Source: Elusimicrobia bacterium GWD2_63_28 (lineage in GTDB: Bacteria > Elusimicrobiota > Elusimicrobia > Elusimicrobiales > UBA9959). Taken from it: 32,194 bases of DNA. Both the position numbers and the translations under genes were made by a program. The notes below the pieces were generated by a model that searched no databases, was not told the origin of the DNA, and saw only the letters and a program-made list of their open reading frames with translations. Of this stretch, positions 1 through 5,123 are shown piece after piece (position 1 is the first letter of the stretch; each line of letters starts with the position of its first letter). Where the stretch lies: NCBI GenBank assembly GCA_001799895.1, contig MGUI01000071.1, positions 1-32,194 of the forward strand, given 5' to 3'.

Positions 1-1
1 C

Positions 2-676
2 GAGCCCAGCCCCGCCAAGAAATGGGGGCAGATCTACAAGGACACGGTGGCCATAAAGAAGTGGATCAACGGCCTGGGCATCGCCACGCTGCGCACCGAG
101 TCCGCCTCGATGGACTTCGAGGTGGCGCTTGGCGAGAAGCGCAAGTTCCTGGGCGTCAGCGGCCACAATATCCCCAGCTTCGAGATCTTCACCTCGCCCG
201 ACTGGCGCGGCACGAAAGGCATGTACTACGCCAACCTGCCAACCTTCCGCGGCGGCAATTACATAGAGAAGATAAAACTGGAGTTCAAGGACGGCCGCGC
301 CGTGAAGATCTCCGCCGCTAAGGGCGAGGACTACGTGAAGAAGATCATGGCCACCGACAAGGGCGCCGCGCAGCTGGGCGAATACTCCCTGACCGACAAG
401 CGCTTCTCCAAGATAGACCGCTTCATGGCGGATATCCTGTTCGACGAGAACCACGGCGGCAAGCACGGCAACTGCCACGTAGCCATAGGCAATTCCTACA
501 CCGACACCTACGCCGGGGACCCTTCGAAACTGACGAAGGAAGCCAAGGTGAAACTGGGCTACAACGACTCGGCCGTGCACTGGGACATGATCAACACCGA
601 GGACAAGAAGGTGACCGCTACGCTCAAGAGCGGCCGTAAGGTCACCCTCTACGAAAAGGGCCAGTTCAAATACTGA
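2..676 (+). CDS. M29-family metallo-aminopeptidase, C-terminal part (5' end outside window)
   Basis: The frame is open from base 2, with no stop before the first possible internal start (GTG at 47), so this is the C-terminal 224 residues of a longer protein. M29 enzymes (AmpS/aminopeptidase T type) remove N-terminal residues from peptides in the cytoplasm and use two metal ions. Visible family hallmarks, in order, are a LGEYSL segment carrying a conserved Glu, the SLTDKRFSKID stretch, a NCHVAIG segment carrying a His, a Tyr shortly after it, and the late AVHWDMI motif carrying His and Asp. Family members are usually about 370-410 residues, so roughly the first 45% is missing. It is followed at once by a strong terminator, so it ends its transcription unit. 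The family call is confident; the substrate preference is unknown. Confidence 0.85.
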   Translation, partial: EPSPAKKWGQIYKDTVAIKKWINGLGIATLRTESASMDFEVALGEKRKFLGVSGHNIPSFEIFTSPDWRGTKGMYYANLPTFRGGNYIEKIKLEFKDGRAVKISAAKGEDYVKKIMATDKGAAQLGEYSLTDKRFSKIDRFMADILFDENHGGKHGNCHVAIGNSYTDTYAGDPSKLTKEAKVKLGYNDSAVHWDMINTEDKKVTATLKSGRKVTLYEKGQFKY

Positions 677-701
677 GCGGCCGCGGCGCGTACTAAAAAG
701 A

Positions 702-730
702 AGACCCCCGGAGTCGGGGGTCTTTTTTTT
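702..730 (+). terminator. Rho-independent terminator of the aminopeptidase gene
   Basis: A perfect 9-bp stem (702-710 pairing with 715-723) with a GAGT loop is followed by an eight-T run at 723-730. It lies 26 bp after the aminopeptidase stop codon. Confidence 0.92.
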
Positions 731-746
731 GCATGCAGACTCCAAT

Positions 747-834
747 AAATTGAGAGAGCCCCTCATGCGAGCGTCAGCGAGCTTCTTATATAAGGAACCT
801 CACTGAAGGGGGCTTAAGAAATTGAGAGAGCCCC
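747..834. repeat. 16-nt direct repeat pair (747-762 and 819-834)
   Basis: AAATTGAGAGAGCCCC occurs exactly at 747-762 and again at 819-834, 72 bp apart. The second copy forms one side of the terminator-like hairpin at the end of the leftward RNA candidate; the first copy lacks its pairing arm. The segment between them also holds a short direct repeat (GCGAGC twice within 767-782). This looks like a duplicated terminator end or the debris of a small repeat element. Confidence 0.7.
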
Positions 835-845
835 CTTCAGTGAGG
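798..845. repeat. 17-bp perfect inverted repeat overlapping the terminator-like hairpin
   Basis: Bases 798-814 are the exact reverse complement of 829-845, with a 14-nt loop. The right arm is shared with the hairpin 827-835/844-852, so in the leftward RNA the two hairpins cannot form together. Confidence 0.75.
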
Positions 846-852
846 GGGCTCT
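818..852 (-). terminator. Terminator-like hairpin ending the leftward A-poor RNA
   Basis: On the minus strand a GC-rich 9-bp stem (852-844 with 835-827), extendable by one A-U pair, is followed by the uridine-rich stretch AAUUUCUU. The U tract is weaker than in the window's other terminators, so termination strength is uncertain. It lies about 360 nt downstream of the strong leftward promoter. Confidence 0.6.
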
Positions 853-1213
853 ATCATCGGCCGAAGCCGTTACTGTAGTTTGTACCGCAACCGCAGACCG
901 CACACCGACCAAGGGCGACCGAAAACCCCGGACCGCACGGGGCGGGGGGAGCCGGAAGCGCCAACCCGGGAGCCGGAACACCGCCAGGAGGCGGGCCGCT
1001 GAACCAGGAACCCGGCCGCGCGCCGCCAAAGAGGCGGGAGACGGGCCGAAGCACTCCCCGGGGGCGAGGGCCGCGCCGCAACCGAAGCGGGCGCCGCAAG
1101 ACGCACCGCGAAAGCGGACCGCAAACCCGGGGGAACCGAAGCGCCGGACGGGGCCGAACCCCTGCCGAGACCACACCGCACTGCCGGACGCGACTATCAA
1201 AGATCAGGACTAC
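820..1213 (-). ncRNA. Candidate structured non-coding RNA with an almost adenine-free body
   Basis: This interval has its own near-consensus promoter upstream (1220-1248) and a terminator-like hairpin at its end. Between 884 and 1162 the + strand has 65 A but only 2 T (at 1000 and 1055), about 76% G+C by hand count, so the leftward transcript has about 65 U and 2 A. Both ends of the transcript (1213-1163 and 883-820) have ordinary composition. Local hairpins include a perfect CGGC-UUCG-GCCG tetraloop stem at 869-858, CCGCC-UCCU-GGCGG near 990-977, CGCC-UCUUU-GGCG near 1034-1022, and many further UUCG stretches. GCGGU recurs at least seven times. Two stretches starting near 1145 and 962 resemble each other over about 40 nt. 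I see no ribosome binding site. I do not recognise it as tmRNA, RNase P RNA, SRP RNA or 6S RNA. Transcript ends are inferred. Confidence 0.6.
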
Positions 1214-1219
1214 ATCTAG

Positions 1220-1248
1220 AATATAACAGACAAGTGTTGACTTGTCAA
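1220..1248 (-). promoter_or_regulatory. Near-consensus extended -10 promoter for the leftward RNA
   Basis: Read leftward: TTGACA (1248-1243), a 17-nt spacer, then TATATT (1225-1220) preceded by TGT, giving an extended -10. This is the best sigma70-type promoter in the window. Transcription should begin near 1215-1212. No protein start with a ribosome binding site follows. Confidence 0.85.
1229..1246. promoter_or_regulatory. Operator-like dyad inside the promoter
   Basis: A perfect 7-bp inverted repeat (GACAAGT, GTTG, ACTTGTC) overlaps the -35 box and most of the spacer. It is placed where a repressor would block polymerase. A second small dyad (GGGG/CCCC around TAATATT, 1249-1263) lies directly upstream. 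Function is inferred from position only. Confidence 0.45.
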
Positions 1249-1290
1249 GGGGTAATATTCCCCGGAGGTTTTTAAAGAAACCCGCTGCGC

Positions 1291-2052
1291 TCAGGGCCTG
1301 GCCGCGGGGCGGCGGGGCGGGCGGAAATCCTTTATGCGGATGATGCCGGCGTCCAGGCGCGGTGCGCCGGGGCGGTGCTGGGTCTCGACGAAGAAAGAGG
1401 CCGCGCCGGGGAAGCGGGCGCGCAGGATGTTGGAGTTGGCGGGCTCGTTCTCGAAGACCGCCGCAACCTCGCCCAGGCGGTCGATGTACTCGCTGACTTC
1501 TTTCTTAAAGATCTCGTCGTCCTGTTCGAATTCCTTTTTTACTATCGTCATGGTGCCGGCCACGCCGACGGGAAAGCCGTAGAGGCGCAGCACTTCGGTG
1601 GTGCCCACGAGCATCCGGCCCACGTCGCGCCCGGTCAGGTAGATCACCGTTGCGCCCGCCTTGTGCACCCGCTCCACGTAGGCCTTGGCGCCGGCCAGGG
1701 GCATGTCGTACTTCTGGTACTCGTCGGAGAAAAAGCGTTTGGCCCATTCCTGTTTTATAAAAGCGGTCTCGGCCGGGTTGCGGACGCGCAGCCGGCGCAG
1801 GGTCACGTCCAGGCTGTAATCCACTTCCGACAGGTCGCGGAAACTGGAGAAGGCCGCAGCCAGACCCGGGACGCGGCTGTCGAATTTCTCCGAGATCTCG
1901 CGCAGGATGAACATGGTCCGGGTGCGGTTGTCGAACAGCGTGCCGTCCAGGTCGAAGATGGCCAGCGTAGAGCGGCGCTGGGCGGTGCGCGTGGTCACTA
2001 CCTCTACGGCCCGCTCCAGCAATTTGTGGTTTTCCGCGTAGGATGTCTTCAT
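1291..2052 (-). CDS. HAD-superfamily hydrolase, probable phosphatase
   Basis: This 253-residue cytoplasmic protein has HAD motif I as DLDGT at residues 34-38, preceded by hydrophobic AIF. Motif II is the Thr of YLTGRD near residue 140, and a Lys pair near 172-173 can serve as motif III. The usual acidic motif IV is replaced by FENEPAN around 200-206, where Glu or Asn may take the metal role. A helical cap of about 90 residues lies between motifs I and II, suggesting a C1-type cap. The substrate cannot be read from the sequence. AGGGAGG sits about 8 nt upstream of the ATG. The gene follows the YgjV-like gene by 30 bp and is probably cotranscribed. The C-terminal tail is rich in Arg and Pro. 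Confidence 0.75.
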   Translation of the reverse strand: MKTSYAENHKLLERAVEVVTTRTAQRRSTLAIFDLDGTLFDNRTRTMFILREISEKFDSRVPGLAAAFSSFRDLSEVDYSLDVTLRRLRVRNPAETAFIKQEWAKRFFSDEYQKYDMPLAGAKAYVERVHKAGATVIYLTGRDVGRMLVGTTEVLRLYGFPVGVAGTMTIVKKEFEQDDEIFKKEVSEYIDRLGEVAAVFENEPANSNILRARFPGAASFFVETQHRPGAPRLDAGIIRIKDFRPPRRPAARP

Positions 2053-2082
2053 GTCATGCCTCCCTGCCGCCTGAGCGGCGTC

Positions 2083-2691
2083 CTAGATCTTTTTTCTGAA
2101 CTGCCCGCCCGCCGGGTCCTCTTCGAAGCCGAGGCGCAGCAGGTAGCCGGCGTGCCTGGGCGAGGCGCTGGCGGCGGCAAAATGGGTGAAGCCCTCGAAA
2201 GCCCCGGCGCCGTGCGCCCCGTTGAACAGGAAGCGTGCGCTTTTCAGGTCCCGGTAATCCTCGGCCACGAAGTCGAGGTGGATTTTTATCTCCGGCTTTT
2301 CTTCGGTGTAGATAAAAAGGCCCACCGGCAGCAGGTTGCGCAGGATGAAGACGCAGCGCGGGTCCTTGAGTTTCGCCAGGTCGAAATCGGGGAAGAACTC
2401 CCAGACGCCGCGCGCGTAGTAGGCCAGGAAATTGGCCAGCAGCGGGTTATCCGTGGTCACCTGCATCAGCTTGAAGATGTCCTTTTTTGATTTAAGGCTG
2501 ATTATGTGCCAGAGGTCTATGCAGGCCACGAAGAAGTTTACCGCGAGGACGGGCCAGGCGTGAGTGAGGGCGGCGTACACTATAAAGACGAGCGCGCCGG
2601 CGAGGTTGAGTACGCGCAGGCGCAGCACATTGCTGGTCAGCAGCGAAACCGCCACGAGTGCCGATGCCAGGTATCCGATCAGTTCAGTCAT
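2083..2691 (-). CDS. YgjV-like inner-membrane protein with a C-terminal soluble domain
   Basis: The start at 2691 (MTELIGYLAS) is preferred over the upstream in-frame start at 2742, because a GGGAAGA ribosome site lies just before it and the protein then opens directly with its first membrane helix. The first 80 or so residues hold about three hydrophobic helices with the pattern of the YgjV/Imp-YgjV family (RLRVLNLAGALVFIVYA). The second half is soluble and contains ILRNLLPVGLFI, HLDFVAEDYRD and a final GYLLRLGF. I recall this layout from related two-part proteins whose second half resembles a GNAT fold, but that is memory-based. No function is known to me. It is first in a two-gene operon with the HAD hydrolase. 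Confidence 0.65.
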   Translation of the reverse strand: MTELIGYLASALVAVSLLTSNVLRLRVLNLAGALVFIVYAALTHAWPVLAVNFFVACIDLWHIISLKSKKDIFKLMQVTTDNPLLANFLAYYARGVWEFFPDFDLAKLKDPRCVFILRNLLPVGLFIYTEEKPEIKIHLDFVAEDYRDLKSARFLFNGAHGAGAFEGFTHFAAASASPRHAGYLLRLGFEEDPAGGQFRKKI

Positions 2692-2777
2692 AGTTCTTCC
2701 CGCCCGCGCCTCAACTATACCAAAAGATACGGACCGCGGCAAAAGGCCGGGCCTTTGTGGGCGGCGCGGTTATTTGG

Positions 2778-2783
2778 GATAAT
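2778..2783 (+). promoter_or_regulatory. -10-like box giving a nearly leaderless start
   Basis: GATAAT lies 8 bp before the ATG at 2792. A weak TTGTGG is 17 nt upstream (2755-2760). No Shine-Dalgarno sequence is visible, so the mRNA may begin within a few bases of the start codon. Confidence 0.4.
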
Positions 2784-2791
2784 AGTCAGAC

Positions 2792-4042
2792 ATGAGCACA
2801 CTTCTCGCTGCGCTTAAAACAGAAAGGGGCCGCCACGTGGCCGGGGCCGTTTTCCTGGCCGGCTTCTCCGCCATGTTCCTCTTCGCCGGTTACGAATTCA
2901 TCCGCTCGCCGGCGGAGTCCATCTTCATCGAACAGTTCGGCGCCGGCTCCAAGCCCTACGCCATAGCCTGCGTGCCCTTCATGATGGCCGCCATGATCTA
3001 CGGCTACGGCCGCCTGCTCTCCTCCGTAGGCGCGAAGAAGGCCATGGCCGTGTCCATGCTGGGCAGCGCCGCTTTCTTCGTAGTGGCCTGGGCGCTGCTG
3101 GGGCACGCCGGGCGCTGGCTGGCTTTCCTGCTGCTGGTGTTCAAGGAATCCTACGTCGTTATAATTTCGGAGCAGTACTGGTCCTTCATCAACAGCGTGC
3201 TCAAGGATGAAGAGGGAAAGGTCTTCAATGGGCCGGTGGCCGGCCTGGGCGCGCTGGGCTCGCTGACCGGCGGCTGGCTGCTTGGCCGCTACGCGGTAGG
3301 TTACGGCACCGAAGTGTTCGTGCTGCTCTCGGCGCTCTTGATACTGCCGGCGGTCTGGCTGTTCTGGGCCGGCTACGGCAAAGCCGGAGAGCCTAAACCC
3401 TCTGCCGAAGAAGCGGGGGGCAGGAAGGGGCACCTGCACCTGGGTATCCTCAAAGAGAACCGCACCGTCCTGTTCATCGCCTTCATTATCTTCGCGGCGC
3501 AGGTGGTGGCCACGGCGCTGGACTTCCGCTTCACGCAGCTGGTGCAGGATAATATGCCGCTCAAGGACGCCCGGACCGCTTACCTCGGGAATTTCTGGAT
3601 GCAGGTCAACATCTTCTCGTTTTCCATGCAGTTCCTGGCCACGCCGCTGCTGCTGCGCTACATCCCCAGGCGGGGCATACTGACGGCCATCCCGGCCGTG
3701 CACATAGTCACCTGCGCGCTGCTGCTGCTCTACCCGTCGCTGTGGCTGGGCGCCACCGCGTTCCTGCTGTTCAAGGGCATGGACTATTCCATCTTCAGGG
3801 CTTCGAAGGAGACGCTCTATATCCCGTTCTCCTACGACACACGCTACCGCGCCAAGCAAGTGGCCGACGCCTTCACCTACCGTTTCGCCAAGGGCCTGAC
3901 GGCCACCTGGGTGTCGGGGCTGCAGGCGCTGGGCACCATAGCGCCCAGCTTCTACCCGGCGCTGGGGGCTATCTTCTCCGGGGCCTGGCTGGCCATGTCC
4001 TTCCCGCTGACGGCTGACAGGAAAAAACCGGCCGCCGTCTGA
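2792..4042 (+). CDS. MFS-fold membrane carrier of the NTT (ATP/ADP translocase-like) type
   Basis: This 416-residue protein has about 11-12 hydrophobic helices and a short cytoplasmic loop near residues 205-225 (KAGEPKPSAEEAGGRKGHLH), typical of a two-bundle MFS carrier. The segments FKESYVVIISEQYWSF, GPVAGLGALGSLTGGWLLG and SKETLYIPFSYDTRYRAKQ resemble conserved blocks of the nucleotide-transporter (NTT/Tlc) group. Obligate intracellular bacteria use these to import host ATP, but many free-living bacteria carry NTT-like proteins of unknown substrate. Nothing else here indicates an intracellular life. It is shorter than classical Tlc (about 500 residues). The start has no ribosome binding site and a -10 box very close by. 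A strong hairpin overlaps the stop codon. Fold is confident; family moderate; substrate unknown. Confidence 0.6.
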   Translation: MSTLLAALKTERGRHVAGAVFLAGFSAMFLFAGYEFIRSPAESIFIEQFGAGSKPYAIACVPFMMAAMIYGYGRLLSSVGAKKAMAVSMLGSAAFFVVAWALLGHAGRWLAFLLLVFKESYVVIISEQYWSFINSVLKDEEGKVFNGPVAGLGALGSLTGGWLLGRYAVGYGTEVFVLLSALLILPAVWLFWAGYGKAGEPKPSAEEAGGRKGHLHLGILKENRTVLFIAFIIFAAQVVATALDFRFTQLVQDNMPLKDARTAYLGNFWMQVNIFSFSMQFLATPLLLRYIPRRGILTAIPAVHIVTCALLLLYPSLWLGATAFLLFKGMDYSIFRASKETLYIPFSYDTRYRAKQVADAFTYRFAKGLTATWVSGLQALGTIAPSFYPALGAIFSGAWLAMSFPLTADRKKPAAV

Positions 4043-4049
4043 CGGCGGC
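4031..4049 (+). repeat. Hairpin overlapping the carrier's stop codon
   Basis: GCCGCCGTC (4031-4039) pairs perfectly with GACGGCGGC (4041-4049), leaving a 1-nt loop, so in RNA a few inner pairs would open. The TGA stop is at 4040-4042. It has no T run of its own; the true terminator follows at once. Confidence 0.6.
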
Positions 4050-4063
4050 GGCTGTAAAATAAA

Positions 4064-4088
4064 AAGCCCGGTTCAGCCGGGCTTTTTT
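4064..4088. terminator. Bidirectional terminator between convergent genes
   Basis: An 8-bp stem (4064-4071 with 4077-4084) with a TTCAG loop has a T run on the right and an A run on the left, so it can serve both the rightward carrier gene and the leftward PorV-like gene. The stop codon of the latter (4087-4089) lies at its right edge. Confidence 0.9.
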
Positions 4089-5109
4089 AATATCTCTTGT
4101 AAGGGGGAGGGGGGCCGGTTTCCCGGCCGGAGAAGGTGATTACCGCCGAGATCCGGTGTACCGTGCCCAGGTCCCCGAACGGGGAGAAGGCGTAGTCCAG
4201 GCGGTAGTCCCTGTAGCGCAGGCCGCCGCCCAACGAGACGTTGCGCAGGCCGCCCAGGTCGCTCACCGCCCGGGTGTTGAACCCGGTCCTGAGGAAAACG
4301 TCCATGTCCTTGTGGGCCGGCACCTTAACCTCGGCGCCCATGGCCAGCCAGGGCAGGCTGTCGCTCACCGCCACGATGTCGCCGGTCAGGTTGAAATATT
4401 CTGAAAGCGAGGTCAGGGTTCCCAGCCGCAATATCAGCGGCAGCGGGGCCTCCTCCTTGTCGTAGCGCAGCGTGCCCATGATGTTCTGCGCCGTCAGGCT
4501 CATGCGGAAGCGGTTCTCGAACATGTAGGGCATGTTCAGGCCGATGTCGGCGGAGACCGTGTTGTCTTCGGAAATGATCTTGGACTTCACGAACTTGCCG
4601 GTGGCGCCCAGCACGAAGCGCTCCTCGGGCTCCTTGTTGAAGCCGGTGATGTAGCAGGCGAAGCCGACGTTGAGGGCTACGTCGTACGGCGTGAAGTTGC
4701 CCAGCGAGACCCCGCTGGACCCGGTCTTGTTTATCTTGCCGTAATTCATGTACTTCATCGAAACGCCCCAGGACCCCACATCGCCGGCGGTCTCGGCGTA
4801 GGCGAAGTAATCGGCGTAGGAGCCGGCCAGGTAGGGCGCGTGCATCAGCGCCATCGAGTTCCTTTTTATGTGTATCAGGCCGGCGGGGTTCCAGTCCAGC
4901 GCGAAGGCGTCGTCGGCCAGCGCCGAATAGGCCTCGCCCATGGCCGCCCCGCGGGCCCCCGAGGCTATCTTGAGGAACTGGCCCGAGGCGGTGCCGGCCG
5001 AGGCCGAATCGAAGCCGGCGCCCCCGGCGGGCGCGCAGGCCAGGACGCAAAGCAGCAGCGCCGGCAGAGCCGCGCCCCAAAAAATGCTTTGTCCTTCCTT
5101 CCGTTTCAT
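4087..5109 (-). CDS. PorV/PorQ-family outer-membrane beta-barrel protein
   Basis: This 340-residue exported protein starts with a hydrophobic signal segment of about 30 residues. A Cys lies in LLCVLACAPAGG, but the surrounding sequence is not a clear lipobox. After cleavage comes the family opening SGQFLKIASGARGAAMGEAYSALADD followed by WNPAGL, diagnostic of the PorV/PorQ (UPF0164) group related to FadL barrels. The rest alternates in beta-barrel fashion and ends with LRYRDYRLDYAFSPFGDLG and an aromatic C-terminus. In type IX secretion PorV carries C-terminal-signal proteins across the outer membrane. Here the gene lies 14 bp after an FN3 protein with a T9SS-like C-terminal domain, which supports a substrate/shuttle pair. 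A weak AAAGGG ribosome site overlaps the end of the upstream gene. Confidence 0.8.
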   Translation of the reverse strand: MKRKEGQSIFWGAALPALLLCVLACAPAGGAGFDSASAGTASGQFLKIASGARGAAMGEAYSALADDAFALDWNPAGLIHIKRNSMALMHAPYLAGSYADYFAYAETAGDVGSWGVSMKYMNYGKINKTGSSGVSLGNFTPYDVALNVGFACYITGFNKEPEERFVLGATGKFVKSKIISEDNTVSADIGLNMPYMFENRFRMSLTAQNIMGTLRYDKEEAPLPLILRLGTLTSLSEYFNLTGDIVAVSDSLPWLAMGAEVKVPAHKDMDVFLRTGFNTRAVSDLGGLRNVSLGGGLRYRDYRLDYAFSPFGDLGTVHRISAVITFSGRETGPPPPYKRY

Positions 5110-5123
5110 AAATTACGCGCCCT

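Noticed and set aside
814..1200. Three overlapping leftward open frames (starting at 1200, 1181 and 1174)
   Set aside because: All three frames are open together because the strand has almost no A and so cannot form stop codons. There is no ribosome binding site, the starts are non-ATG or unsupported, and the products are Gly/Arg/Pro/Ala-rich low complexity.
815..1215. tmRNA, RNase P RNA, SRP RNA or 6S RNA as identity of the A-poor RNA
   Set aside because: I looked for the tmRNA tRNA-like ends and tag frame, the conserved RNase P cores, the SRP GNAR-loop helix and a long 6S bubble, and saw none. The universal cores of these RNAs also need adenines that are absent here.
1375..2490. 371-codon rightward open frame
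   Set aside because: It lies antisense to the HAD and YgjV-like genes, crosses both of them, and gives a His/Gln/Gly-rich product without domains.
2786..3859. 357-codon leftward open frame
   Set aside because: It is antisense to the NTT-like membrane carrier, whose hydrophobic pattern and motifs are clear; the leftward product is a Gln/Gly/His-rich shadow.
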